This document shows, one piece after another, positions 22,950 through 35,804 of a DNA stretch of 64,000 bases. The notes beneath the pieces were generated by a model that was given only the letters and a program-made list of their open reading frames with translations, did no database searches and had not been told where the DNA came from. A program made the translations under genes and the position numbers. Every line of letters begins with the position of its first letter. The first letter of the stretch is position 1. The stretch covers positions 1 through 64,000 of the forward strand of contig JABCPU010000069.1 of NCBI GenBank assembly GCA_016800925.1, given 5' to 3'. The stretch comes from Suillus spraguei (Eukaryota; Basidiomycota; Agaricomycetes; Boletales; Suillaceae).

Positions 22950-24129
22950 AGGATTTGGTTGAGCGTCGTGCGAATATGCGTTAGTCTATGTGGTTGTTGA
23001 CGAAGGTAACATTCAACTGTTACGGAAATTGGGCTGCAGCCTGCTGTTTTTGATGTCTTTTGTACGATTATACATTTGTTGTCTGCCGCGGTACATCGTG
23101 ACTAGTGAGTATGATCGTGGCGGTGGCAAGCCAACTGCGCCAACCCCAAGTTACGGCTTTTGAAAGTGACTGCCACATACTAACCTGATATTGGCCTGTA
23201 GCAAATCTATTTAATAGTACCATTGAGTGGTGAGAGGCAGAAACAGAGAAGGTGGGTGATCCTCTCAAAATGTTTTACACAAGTGATAAAATTCTGCCCT
23301 GATGAAGAATTGAGTCAATCCATCGCGCTCTAGACAACGGCGGACAAAGCTTCTCTCTCAATTGAGTAGAGACGAGTCGATGATGTGGCTGACAGGCTGT
23401 AGTACATACCTTCCGTTCCCCGCCAACACTGTTGTGCACCCGCACTGTCGCAGATCTCCCTCGTGTACCACGTTGGAAAACCCACTAATGCTGAAGGATA
23501 TTGCCAGTTGACAACGTAATGTTCAATTGCCGCGGACGGATGTTTCGATTATGATGCTGTTCCGTTTTGTCAGGAATATTCTGCATGCGAGTGCATCATG
23601 TAAGATTGCAACGCAGCTCTCCATTTAGGCTGGAGCTTGTATCCACAATCCAAGCAATCCTTTAATTACCGGCGTGACACCAGCCACCTGGCTTGACCGC
23701 ATTTTCATAATTTCCGGTATCATGTTTCCTGGCCTAGTGGTCCTCTTCATACTGAAGTAGTGCGTTAGCGATTGAGGGAGTCGCGGGCATAAGTATAGTA
23801 GTAGCAGCTCAGGAGGATATCCGGAGAAATTTATGATTAGCTACATATGTAAATTCTATAAAAGGGATTCGTCTCACAGTGAACTCAAGTACTGAATATT
23901 TTATTGCAGAATGTCAATCGTAAGGGCATAACATGATTGTAAACAACATTGTTACAAAGGATATTCAAGATGAAACTGACAATACTTGACATGATTAAAT
24001 GAAGAATCAGATGAGAAAACGTGAACGTGAATATTTATCGTATGACCAGTGTGAAGTGCGTAGAAGCTGAATGAAAGATGGAAATCATATTTGACAAGAC
24101 GCAGAAAGGAAATGTACCCCCCCAAAAAA

Positions 24130-27100
24130 TAGCCTCTCAAAACTTTGCAAGGTCGACAGGAGGACCCGTCACCTCCACATTCCCGTGCTCATCCATTTTC
24201 GCGTTCTGGGTAGTCGCCTTAACACCCGACTCCTTGTTTGTCTGGACATCCTCACGGCCCAAACTGAGGGAATCGTCAGGGATCCATACGATGCGCTGTG
24301 GGCGACACGCAGACGGTTGCGCAAACCCATAATCCTCTGTACCGTCTGGCCCGCGTGCAAAGAACATATCGTCATAGTCACTATGCGGAGCATGTTCGGC
24401 GCCTGACTCAGAAGACGAGGTGCGAGGCTTGTCAGTCGGTGAAGATACCTCTTCGATCTCCTCAGCCGTCTCCTTGCGGTTTGAGCCTGATCCGCCATCA
24501 ACGTCCTGTACATCCAGAGAAGGCGCCGGATGCCTGAATGTCCTGTGCGCGTGACTGAGTGGAAGGGCCTTGGTGAGCGGACCAAAGGAGCTGTTGATGA
24601 TGGCGTGGAACCCGGCGGTGAGAAGGATCAATACGATCATGAGCACACCCTCTGGGAGCGCGCCTCGCTTCCCGCTCGGGGCCGTCACAAGGAAGAACAA
24701 GGCACAGAGACAGAGCTGCTGGATATACATCCCAACGAACACGTGTTGAATCGCCTTTGGGAAGAACAAGCCTCCTGTGTCAGCCGAAGGCGGCTGGGTG
24801 TACTTGTAAAGGAAGAGGTACTTGTAGAGGAGGTAGAAAAGGAAAAATGTAAAGCATGCAAGGCCATTGATCACAGGCGAGATAATAGAATAAGCAAGCG
24901 CTGAGATAAACCATTAATACGTTTAGTGTGAACTGCTGCGAACAGACGTACTGATGACGACGAGCAGAGTGATAGACGGGAATAATGTGCCCCAAGCAAC
25001 AGTTGTCTGTGCATACTTGATGTTATAAATGGAGCGTGGCGTGCTGCCAAGAATAAACAGCTTGACGTAGTAAATGATGAGCCCAACAATACTCAAAAAC
25101 CCTCCAGCTACGCCGGATAAACCTTGGAGAAGAATATATCTGTATATCTTAATGAGCAACTGTCTCAGTAAGTTCACAAGAATCACTCACGTCAGGAAGA
25201 AAGTGGATGCTTGAGGTAGATATTGAGCCAGGAGACCAGGTATTGAACTGGGGTTTGAGAGTAGTGATGGGAGAGCCGCAAAGATGCCCGAACTCAGAGT
25301 GACGATCAGGAACGAATGCTAGATACTAGTAAGCAAAATCGCTCGCCGTTTATGAACGATGAAATACTTACGACTACTTGGAAAATGAAGTACCGCGTCA
25401 TCAAGCTCAATTCGAGACCTGTGTGCGTCGGAATACCTTCGAAGCGCCCAAAAAGACGAAGGACAATCGGTAAGAGCATCATGAGGACGGCGAGTAACAC
25501 AGGGGGTAGAATACCCTGAATGATTCCAATGACAGGGCTTGGTAGCTTGCATAACCAAGCGAGCCACGATTCGCGATGACAAAGGCCCTCGATGTTGGAG
25601 ATAATACCGACAAAGGCAACGGGAATAGCCCAGAAGATGATTAGGACCGCGGTGGCACTATAGCTAAGTGCCACTCGAATGCGTTTTTCATACGGGTTGA
25701 GCCCAAGGTTACCCCAGATCACATCAGGTGGAGACACTTCGAGGTACCGGTCGGCCATAGCGTATGGTTCATGGTGAGTTAAGGCATTAACTGCAAGGTG
25801 AGCAGCGATTTGTTGGTTGAAAGTGACGAATGCGGAATTGAGAGGTGGGTAAGTCTGCTTGGCGCGATCATTTTTGTCCACCTTTCCGTCTTCACTAGCA
25901 TCTTCTGGCAGCGAAAGGTTCTGATCGGCAAGAATTTGGCGACCCTGAGTCAACAACCCTGTAGTAGCAGCAATCTCTTGCCTGCACCAATCAATCGTGT
26001 CGACCTTTTCGCCGATCAAAGGGAGTGAGAAAGGCATAAAACCGGCTGGAAGACGGTGCGAGGGCCGCTGATCCCGAGGAACTAGACGCTCTGCCAAAGC
26101 CACATCGCGCTCGGGATCGGCTGAAGGGGATGGATCGCTAGCGCCATTGGCCTTCTTTAATGCCTTGCGTCGAAGTTTAGCGGCAGTTGAAAGCAGTGAT
26201 GTCTCTGCAGACTCCAGCTTTCCGCAAGCGGCCAAGCGACGGTCGTAGATAGAGGGAAGTTCCTTCAAATCACTAAAAAGGTCAAAGGTCAAACACAGCT
26301 GTCATAAACAAGGTATGTGAATAGAAGTGGAAAGAACGACGGGAGTCGCAATACTTGTAAGAAGCAAGATAAACAGGCACGAGAAACAATAAAGAACAGC
26401 AGACGACAAAAAAAAAAAGTAGAGGTACACACCGATTGAGCCACACCTTTTTCACACCACCAGGAAGGTGGGAATACAACTGGCGAAGTGCGGGCTCAGA
26501 AAGATGCTTAGCAGGAATACCGGTTACAAGAATGGTATTTGCTTGCACCGATCTAGAATGGGCAGGATTGATGAGGTGTAACTGACGAACTGTAGTGAAG
26601 TGTTGCATTTCTCGCTTGATATTCCAGTAAATCCAAACTAGTAGTGAAGACGGTCAAAATTTAGAGGTTTCGCAAAAACTGAAATAAACTCACAAGTGAA
26701 AAGATATACAAGGATGATCTGGGCGGCATATCTATCTTGCTGGTACTTGGAAATGTTTCCAAAGATAAAGCGATCCAGTCCAGTGCCAGTGGAGGTAGAA
26801 TTATTGACAGAGGTAACTGGCATCAGCACAATCCAAGAAATCAACCAGATAGGTAGAAGGACGCGAATCATCATCCGCAAGAATCGAACAAAAAGATAGG
26901 CATCTGGTCCGTTGACTTGTTGAACATCACGATAGTCTGTCTTGAATAGTGCAATAGGCCAAGTTAGAAATCCGGCATCGAAAGGTTTGACACGGTCCCT
27001 AGGTGAACAGAACATGAGGAGTCTGCAAGGATGAGGTGCTAGATGAATACATACTTCTCGACCGGAACTTGTGTGCGTGGCTCGTAGATTTGTTTGAAGC

Positions 27101-27273
27101 GTGGACGTAGTATCGTAAACAGGACTATCTCAATGCCAAAGACTGCAGCATTGAAAACAAGGGCAGAGACGAAAGTGGACGTTGTAGCAGACTTTGCGGT
27201 CTGCTGATCTACGCCCGACCTAAGAAAAAGTCAGCCACAAATGATAGTGATGTAGATTTGAAAGTGCATACAT
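24130..27273 (-). CDS. CSC1/OSCA-type hyperosmolality-gated calcium-permeable channel
   Basis: The protein belongs to the CSC1/DUF221 (RSN1_7TM) family of stress-gated cation channels in the plasma membrane or vacuole. Exons give an N-terminal membrane segment (TSTFVSALVFNAAVFGIEIV), then FKQIYEPRTQVPVEK, RDRVKPFDAGFLTWPIALFK and further transmembrane helices. A cytosolic RRM-like loop follows (TILVTGIPAKHLSEPALRQL; SAFVTFNQQIAAHLAVNAL). Next is the 7TM core (DVIWGNLGLNPYEKRIRVAL, FWAIPVAFVGIISNIEGLC, LQGLSGVAGGFLSIVGLIIY, IQHVFVGMYIQQLCLCALFF). The tail is acidic, Ser-rich and hydrophilic, ending PVDLAKF. The start codon appears to be split by a 52-nt intron: AT (27273-27272), then G at 27219, giving MSGVDQQTAKS, which fits the family's N terminus. 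A ~170-nt intron with a T-run lies near 26.3-26.45 kb. Confidence 0.9.
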
Positions 27274-28167
27274 GGCGATAAGCGAGAATGAAGGGAGTAC
27301 TAGAGAAAAGGAGCGACGAGCCTCAAGCCAAGCTTAAGAAGGACTGATTTACTTTTAGTAGTAGCAATTCGGGAAACCTTCTTAGCCGACTCCTGACAGA
27401 CTCCACACACTAAAATTACGTAATAGAATATCCGATTACATAAAGGTTTGGCTATTGCCACTCAAGGTATTACTCTCCTGAGCGTGAATGAACGATTCTC
27501 TCCCCATCCAAATATCTTGTATTGGCATTGAAACAATTCAACAACTGCATCATATCTTCCAAAGGAATCTCTATCGGCACTGATTACTATCTTCCGTGAT
27601 AAATGGTTCTAGTCTAGGCACGGGGTGTCAGGGCCCTGTAAGTTTAGACCAGTTCCCGTTCTACTCCGGCCTTTTTTGTGATTTAATTGGTCTGGGTAAA
27701 GGACACGGCACGATCATCGACCCGGACCACTACAACGGGGTACATATCGGGAACATGCATGGGCGACAATGATATTCGTTCAAACTCAGTCCAGGATATG
27801 TGCGCACCCGCCATGCTCTCAACCCTCCACGATACAATTATATTGACAACCATCATCCTGGCCCGGGATTCGGACATTGTAGGTCAAGTCATACCTCTCA
27901 AGATAATCGCGGGTTATGATGTCTGCAGTGTACATAAATTCGCCCACTCCGTGGACGGGTAAATAGTCCGTTCTTAAGTCCATGGCCAACCTGCATGTTC
28001 TGCCGTGTTACCAGACAAATATAACGATATTTATGCGGTTTCAGTTCTGTAAGACGAGCGAAATACAGGCACATTGAAAAAATAAATGGGTACAGCATAG
28101 AAGTAATACCTAGAAGGTTCGGGCATTCCCTTCCAAAACACAGCATGCCCTGAACTCGGTAGAGGGT
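27274..28167. other. Intergenic region without supported gene
   Basis: This ~0.9-kb interval lies between the 5' end of the channel gene and the 3' end of VPS16. Short frames on both strands overlap each other and match nothing recognisable. Confidence 0.6.
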
Positions 28168-31100
28168 TCACTTCATCGATGCCATAAGCTGATCCAACTC
28201 TCTGGCAATGAGGGAATTAGGACACGACTTCCTGAGTTGTCTTCAACCACCATAAGCCACAAGCAGTAAACGATAGCCAAAATACTCACTCCATCCCTTT
28301 CTTGTCTCCACGTTCCTTGCACTCCCTGCCAGCTGCACGCCAGTCTTCGCACAGCACATAAAGTCCCACGCGTTTTGGGCCATCGCATCGCATCACGTAT
28401 GTTGCCGCTTCCTTCAGGTGACCAGCTTCGACAAGATGTTTTACGAATGCCTCGTAGCCAATGGGACTCCGTCTTGAACGCGCAAACGAGTCCAATGCGT
28501 CGAAATCTCGCATAGCTGTGAGTGCATACAATTTCAGATACCAAAATCTAGAAAAGGTGGAATTAGGTCAAAGGTCCTGGACACAGCACAGTCGACAGAC
28601 CGTTTGTCTGGAACTTTGAACTCGCTTTTGACGCGATCGGCTTTCTTGTTCATGCCGTTCAAGATGCACGTGCGTATTGTCTCAGAGACACTTTGTCCGA
28701 AAAATTTGGTTTTGCCATCTAAGTCCTTCTCATATTGCTGCTGAAGCGCAAGCAGGCGAACGCTTTCATTCATCATCTGCAAAATAAAGGTCAAGATCGG
28801 GCAGAAACAGTTGTAGAGCAAAGAATCAGGCTTACCTTGGCTTCAAATAAACGGTCTTTGTCTTCTGAAAAGAATTTCTCCGCTGCATTCACAGCTGTCA
28901 TCACCGCATGAGGATCCTAAGTAACTTGTAAATCGCAGATGACTGAAGAAAATTTTCCGCGTACGGTCATTTGGGCTGCTTCGTCCAATGCCAGAGTTGC
29001 ACTCTCTACTCTCCTATCGTCACTGTAGTAAAAATCTCTTAACATTTCTCGGTTCTGCTCCCGAGCGTAAACTTGAAGGAGCTTGCTTGCAGGTGCAAGC
29101 TGATCTCCACCATCCTCGATCAACTTGAAAAAAGAGCCTAAAGGAAGGCGCTTGTGAAGATGTAGTAATACATGGTACACTTGACAATGGTCTGAGATTT
29201 CAAAGTTTCATGTGCAGGACACTACTCACCGAGATCGGTGTCACCGCTATCGACCGCCTTTACCAGAGCTAGTTTGTCCTCTTTCATGGTTAATAGCAAT
29301 GGAACCTGGTCGGAGGCCCTAGTTTCATGGTCTAGTAGCTGGTGAAGGAAGAATCTATCAGGATAAGCGAGCGAGAACAAGAAGCACCTTTACCTTGGTG
29401 GCCAATCCCGTCCTCCCAACCTCCCATGCTCGCCGGGCAATATCTGCATAGCTCACCTCACCGCCCCCGAGCTTCTCAAACTTGTCCACTATAAGCCTGC
29501 ACACCTCATCATCTTCGCCATCAACAGCGGAAGACTTGGACCGTGCAATCTTTACACTCGCCCAATGTTTGAGAACAACGTCAGGTTTCAGAGACAGGAA
29601 GGAAGAAACACGGATAGCGAGTAGGTGCAGGTTTCGGGATGTTAAACGGTTTATGAGGTGCGCTGGAGATACATATTGATACCTGCGGGAATCAGATTTC
29701 GATCACATCGAGCCCTACAGATGTTGAGCTCACTCCGAATACGTCAGAGGGATTCCGATCTCATAGAAGCGGACAGCATTCAGAACTTTCAATGCTTGGC
29801 CCATGGCTATAAAATCAGTAGGATTGTAAAGGTCTAGGAATCCCCATCCAAATTTGGCAGCCTATCATAAGGTCTTCGATCAGTAACATGAGAGAGCTTA
29901 AAGCGCTATACTTGCACTAAGCAGCTTTCTCTGCCAATAAGGCTCCCATTCATGACCAGCAGCATCAATACATTCATTCACAGCCGCAGCAAGGTCTGAT
30001 CGAATGCTTCGTATGTTCTCGTCTGCCTTGGGTGATCGTTGTACGAAACTTTCCCAAGCTGCAAACAGGATGGCAGATGACGATGTTGAACCTGGACGAA
30101 ATATGGATACCGAAGACGCTGTACGAGGCATGTCAAGGGTCACTTGCGAAAGGCACTACCGAGCAAACTTACCAGGCACTTTCTGGATGAAGTCACATAC
30201 GTCCTGCGCTATTACACGAGCACCGTCTGCCTCCGTGACGACAAAGGTAGCACCAAAATACAGATAACTATTGATATCACATTATCATTGATGTGGAAGA
30301 GAGAAAAAGTCCAAACCGCAGTGTTTCACCCGCCAAGTTATCGCGTGATGGCAGAATGAGACATGCGAGATCATTCCAGGTGACTAAAACGGCGTCATTG
30401 CCACACCATTCCACTTGATTGACCCGTCCTTCAGCACCCACGATGGATGTGTCGAGAACGACTAATTCACGTTGGAAGTCCGATGAAACGACCCAAAGTA
30501 GCCCGGAGAAAGTTAGCAACGCAAGGAATTTACCATTAGGCGAAGGGGAGACATGCAAAAATGGTCCACGGGCTACGCGTTGGTCCGTACTTTCCAGGTT
30601 ATCCACGGTAAGGATAGTGGCATCCACCGAGAGCAGCACCTCAACATGTCTCGATATCGATTGATCCGGGGGTATAACAGCCCACGAATGAGGTGGTTCG
30701 GATATCCCTACCGAAAATTGTTAGATAGACAATATGGATAATGATGACATACCAGGGTTTGCGAGCGCCAATGGCCTCCCGCCTTCCCAGTCTTTCACCT
30801 CTAATAGAGTCAAAGAGCTTGTTAGGGCGACTAGTCCATTCTCATGTATTCTAGCGTCGATTATACCCAACTCTGCCGCCTCATTTCCCAACGAAAACTG
30901 CTGGTAGTCGCCTTGCAGGTCGTACAGACGATACACACCCTCCTCATTCAAAACTAAGAGTCGTTCATCGAAGGTCCATCCGAACCGCACTATTCGGCCT
31001 TGATCCCACTGCCAAACGCGAGTTAGCTACCCGTTAAACTCTTGGCTTGATGCAGAATATCCACACTGAATAGCAGCAAGCCCTCTCCGGCCGGTGAGTA

Positions 31101-31379
31101 CACCTGGATTTGAGATTTCGTAAATGCAGGTCCTCCGCGACCCAGTGCGACCAGCTTTGAGGTGTCTCTCATAAGTGCTAAGGCACCTCTCATCCCGCAA
31201 ATTCTAGATGATTGAATGGGGCACATACCTATCGGTCCACCATTCTTGCACCCAGCGATCAAGTAGTCAGCGATGTTTGGGAGCTTTCCAGATAGCGTGT
31301 ACAGCTGCTGGCGTCTGTAAAATACAATCCCATTTGAGACTGCTTCCCATGCTGCCGAAGGATGTTGTACGGTGTCCAT
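28168..31379 (-). CDS. VPS16: VPS16, core subunit of HOPS and CORVET tethering complexes
   Basis: Vps16 binds the SM protein Vps33 and works in endosome and vacuole fusion. The start at 31379 ([20 protein letters not shown], then YRRQQLYTL) matches the family N terminus. Beta-propeller blocks follow: [79 protein letters not shown]. The C-terminal alpha-solenoid follows: [137 protein letters not shown]. It ends [13 protein letters not shown] before the TGA at 28168-28170. About a dozen short introns separate the exons, and no frame break was found. An in-frame ATG at 31421 would add 14 residues. Confidence 0.93.
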
Positions 31380-34300
31380 CCTTGAATTGAGGAACTTTGA
31401 ATCACGAAAGTTGTTCTTCAAGGTAGCGTTCGAACCAGGATCCGGCAGCGACGATGAACTCGATCAAGATGAGCTGTTCAGACGTAGAATGTTGTGCAAC
31501 CACTCAAACGGAGAGAGTGAGTACGACTGAATAGTAGTACTTATGTAATTCCGCTGCCGCATCCTCGAGTTGAGCTCGGGAAACATTTATCTTTGTCTTC
31601 ATTCGTCATAACCTGTGTAGCGGAGACTAGCTATATAGCACTGAGCCGCAATACAACACGCTTTCCATCTGGAAAGTTGGCACGTATTCAGCCGAACGTC
31701 GGAGTACTGAGGCACTTCGATTACTGAGCTGATCTCGGGGGATTGTATCCGTATTCTTAGGCTACTTTATGTTTGTGCTGGTGAGTAGCCAGTAGCCTAG
31801 GAGACACGCTGGCATTCAATCATTAGGTAGGCACCATATCATCCCCCTCGACTACCACACGCAATGTTGATGAATACTGTGCTGCATGCTCGACAGAGTC
31901 GACATCTGAGTGCTGGGACAGTTGTTTCAAGAATTCCAGTATTGCTTGTAAGTGACATCCAGCTATTATGTACCTCACATGGGTCTTGCAGTGTGCACCT
32001 TAAGATGCAGACGGGGGCCCTGGCTGTCAATACTAATATTCATCAGTATCCAGACCAAGTATCGTTTCCGATCCCGGGCCGTTCCGTCGTGCCTATCGTA
32101 GAACGTGTTGGACCTTGCGGGATTCCTTGTCCGCTCCACGGGAATCCTCAGTCCCACTCCCATTGACTAGGATGTACTGCATGTTCACCACTAGTCTACT
32201 ATTGGATGAACGACCTTTACAAGGCATGATAACCAACCATCAACATCCTCAAACATGTTGAGCGCTAGTAAAAATCGATTCAGGGACCAATCAGATGAGA
32301 TATTATAGCCTGCCAATGGCAACGTCTTCAATTGGGCAATGAAATCGAAAATGGTAAGAAGCATATGAATCAATGATCCGCCTTCCTTCAGAACAATACT
32401 AGCAGGGTATAAATCACTATCTCAGAGGCATTTAGTGACTCTTGGCTATCACGAAGTCCCTCCTACTCAAGAGTGAGGTTCCAAGCTGATGCACAGGATC
32501 AACGATGCGTAGCCTTCAAGGGGTTGTGTCAACTTTGACCTGTATAAAATCGTCTTTAGTACAGAACCGGTAAGCGTGCTGAAAAATCTGCTGGTGCGGA
32601 CCGCCCAGGTCTATAATGCCGCTGAGGAAGTGGCTCCGTTCTACTATCAATAATCTCGGATGCCTCCCTTATGCCTTGTCAGCCACCTCTCCCCTTCTGG
32701 CTTAGATCAAAATCATCAGAAAAATATTTTGCTTTGATCATTGCACCCACTTTCAATAAGAATCATTCCTGGGATGATGTCGGGCTCTGAAGAAGATCGG
32801 GAGCTACCCATACTTTTAGACAAGTTTAATTGGACGAACGGTCGACCATTTATGCCTTCGTCATTTCAACGTAGGATCAGTCCTTTCGCGTCATCACGCG
32901 CCCATGCGCTCATATGTTCATCATTATGACGGGGAGTCTCGACCTCTACCTAGCGTGACCGGGGAAACACCAGTATTAAGGCAACTCTGGACGAAAGTCC
33001 GCACACTGGGTGCGCAAGAGACGCAAGCGGTCAATTTCCATTATGCACATATTTGATGAAACCATTATAAGATAATACTATATGTATCAAGGTTTGGTTA
33101 AATAATTTCTGCGGTAAAAGGAAAAGTCTGGTGTTGACCGACCAATCAGACACTCGGAGGCTCTGCCTGACAGGTCTTCATCTGAGAACGGCTTGCGGTC
33201 GGATACACGTGAAGCTCTCCGCTCCAATTGAGCATAGTGACTTCCACTGAACCCTGGTGTGCAGAGCCTCTTTCGAGAATGTGACATCCCGCACTATAGC
33301 AAGCCTTAGAAGTCAGCAATTAGAGTGGCCATGAGGTGAAAGCTGGAAATAATTTAAAGCCCACGAGTGATGTGACGTTCTGTCTAATTTCTCTAAATTT
33401 GGTATTGAGTCCTTTGACTGGTGGCTATTAGAGGAAGCGAGGAAGGTGATCTGAGGGTAGGAAACACGATATTCTAGTTTTCCGCATTATTGCAATTCTA
33501 ACAACGTTCAACACGTTGTCTCGTGGGGAAGTCACCCGTAGCGAATACCACTAAGTTGAACTTGTCCCCCGGAAAAAAAATCGGCGATTTGTCTCGCTCT
33601 GCATCGATCGATCGACTGGATTTTCCCGAGCCAAGATGTCGGCAACAGACGGCGAGCCCTGCAGGGAAAAACCATTGTGTTATAAGTGATGGCACTGGCC
33701 ATATATCGGACAGCAGATCCGAGCGCTCCGCTGCTATCGAATCTGAAGTTATCATGAGATACGCACCCTCGGAGCCCTGCCCAAATATTATTGAGAGAAG
33801 CAACCAAGCACTAGCAGAGAAAGAGAGGAGATCGTGTCAGAGGCTTGACCATTACACTACTCTGACAACACAGCAGCGTCACAGTAGTAAACCCAGTGAC
33901 AAAATAATATGATGCTCACATGGGCAAAGTAATCAATTGGCATACGGTAATATGAATATGTTATCGCATAACACTCTGGACGAGATGCACGTCGCATGTG
34001 TCACGGAGTTGTGAGTCGCAGCTATACTCTAGCTAATGAAACAGTCCGTAAAAGACATTCAAAGACAGAAAACTACCCACCACCGTGTTATGTAGCCTGG
34101 ACAGGCCAGGGGCTGTGCGTTCGGCTGAGAGTCGTCCTAGACGTGGCCTAGGCTATTGAATATTTGACACCGCTCCGGATGTCATCCAGTGTCCACGCAA
34201 TAACAAAATTGCACTGGCGAAATCATTAACGATGATTTGCACTGTACAGGTTATACAATGACCTACACCTGTTAGTCAACGTTGCAACGTTCAACAGATA

Positions 34301-34402
34301 ACACGCACGCCGCCTGGTTACATAACTTGCTTGCATCTCTCAAGCAATTTACAGTTGAAACCATCGCCACATATCCTCGTAGTGGATTGTCACACTTTCA
34401 AA
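31380..34402. other. 3-kb stretch without supported gene
   Basis: Open frames such as plus-strand 31864-32166 (100 codons) and 33523-33912 (129 codons) and minus-strand 33498-33803 have no recognisable motif and overlap antisense frames of similar length. The promoter of VPS16 must lie at the left edge and that of the F-box gene at the right edge. Confidence 0.6.
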
Positions 34403-35804
34403 ATGACCGGTCCTGATATCAGTAATTTACTGAATGATTTGCTAGATGAAGCACGATTGGTGAGTTCATAGCTATTGCGATGGCGTGATCATTAATCATT
34501 GCTCATCATGACGCCACTTTTAGTCTCCAATCCTAGAGTCGGTATGAAAAAATTCCAATCACCTTACTGTTTCGGTCAAGTTTAATGTTTTGGTTCAGCT
34601 ATCTCAGTCGACGCCGACATCGTTCTCTCATCATCGTCCCACCAGTCATGTTTCGCCTGACAAGGTTTCAACCATTCACGCTGTTGTAACGCAGCGAAAG
34701 TCACAACTTGCAGCTCTCGATGACCATATCGACCTTCTGAACCATGCATTGGAAAAGTTACAAGATATACAGGCTAAATTGAAGGAGAAACGGGTCATCG
34801 TGCAGCAGTCGTTGGCATTCCACGAAGCCCTGGCATCTCCAGCAAGCTATTTGCTACCATCAGAACTTCTTGGAGAGATATTTCTTCGGTGTCTTCCCCA
34901 GACAAACTATGTTACACCCTCACCGGATGAATGTCCAATGGTCTTGACAAGGGTCTGCCGTCACTGGCGAGCAGTTGCCTTGTCCACTCCTCGATTATGG
35001 GCATCCTTAAGCATATCCTTGCTTAGGGCAGACACAGCTAGTGGTGACGAGTACAAGCGTTGGCTAGAAAAAGCCAGAAGTGTCCCGCTATCCATTCGTG
35101 TGGTGCATGACATGGACCTCTCAGATAGGAAGAAACCTATTTCCTTGCAATGGCTTCGACCTTTCTTGCGCCAATGTTCTGACCTTTGGTGGCATGGGCC
35201 TCCTGTCCAAGGTTTATTAGACAACGTCCAGTCCCTATCACGCTTTCAGATCACATTCCACAAAGCAAATTTCCTGGTCTCCATACCCAGCCCAACACCA
35301 CAACTTCGTTCCGCAGTCTTGCAGTCCCTGACCGACGATCTACACTCTTTGCGTTCCATTGACTTACCTTGGCACCAGCTTTTGGACTTGAAAATACAGT
35401 TCGCACTGGTTAGTAGTGCTACTTTTCTGCAGGTCATCGGCCTCTGCACACAAGTCCAACGGGTCAGCGTTTCCTCCATATGTGCGGATACATCGCTGCA
35501 GACGGACCTGCAGACGTCCTCACTGTTAGGCACGGTGAACCACAGCATTCATCGACTTGAGGTCAATGTTATCCGCGCTGGCTTAGGTAGCCTTTTCGAA
35601 GCTCTAACCCTACCAGCGTTAGAGGAGCTGGTCATCCGCTTCTGTTCCCCTGATGGATATCCTTGGCCACACAAACAGTTCTCGGCATTCGTTACTCGGT
35701 CCAAATGCTCACTCAAGTGGCTCACCATACACCGTAACAAGGGCGCTGGGTCCCACCTCACAGAATACCTTAAGATGTTGCCAGGTCTGAAGATTGTGAT
35801 GTGA
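34403..35804 (+). CDS. F-box protein with N-terminal coiled coil
   Basis: Three exons (34403-34459, 34524-34541, 34599-35804) give 426 residues. The second exon is only 18 nt (SPILES). The protein begins MTGPDISNLLNDLLDEARL. A coiled coil follows (VTQRKSQLAALDDHIDLLNH, ALEKLQDIQAKLKEKRVIV), then an F-box (YLLPSELLGEIFLRCLPQ, VLTRVCRHWRAVALSTPRLW) of the form expanded in Agaricomycetes. The C-terminal part resembles irregular leucine-rich repeats (LRSIDLPWHQLLDLKIQF, IHRLEVNVIRAGLGSLFEAL, LPALEELVIRFCSPDG). F-box proteins bring substrates to SCF ubiquitin ligases; the target is unknown. The frame is intact. Confidence 0.85.

Larger units (their letters stand above)
22019..24025 (-). repeat. 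Right arm (B) of ~2.0-kb inverted duplication
   Basis: It is the reverse complement of 17038-19039. The inner edge carries a short local duplication: GCCAGGATGAGGTAAATTC occurs at 22019 and nearly identically about 50 bp upstream. The arm contains lectin gene copy B. Confidence 0.92.

Noticed and set aside
31400..31460. GTTCGAACC word resembling a tRNA T-loop
   Set aside because: No acceptor, D or anticodon stems could be paired around it on either strand.
31864..32166. 100-codon plus-strand frame
   Set aside because: No recognisable motif, no promoter element, and overlapping frames on the other strand; likely chance.
32960..33025. GACGAAAGTC core reminiscent of a hammerhead ribozyme
   Set aside because: The required CTGATGA box and paired stems are absent nearby.
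33523..33912. 129-codon plus-strand frame
   Set aside because: It overlaps two minus-strand frames of similar length; composition alone cannot decide and no motif is visible.
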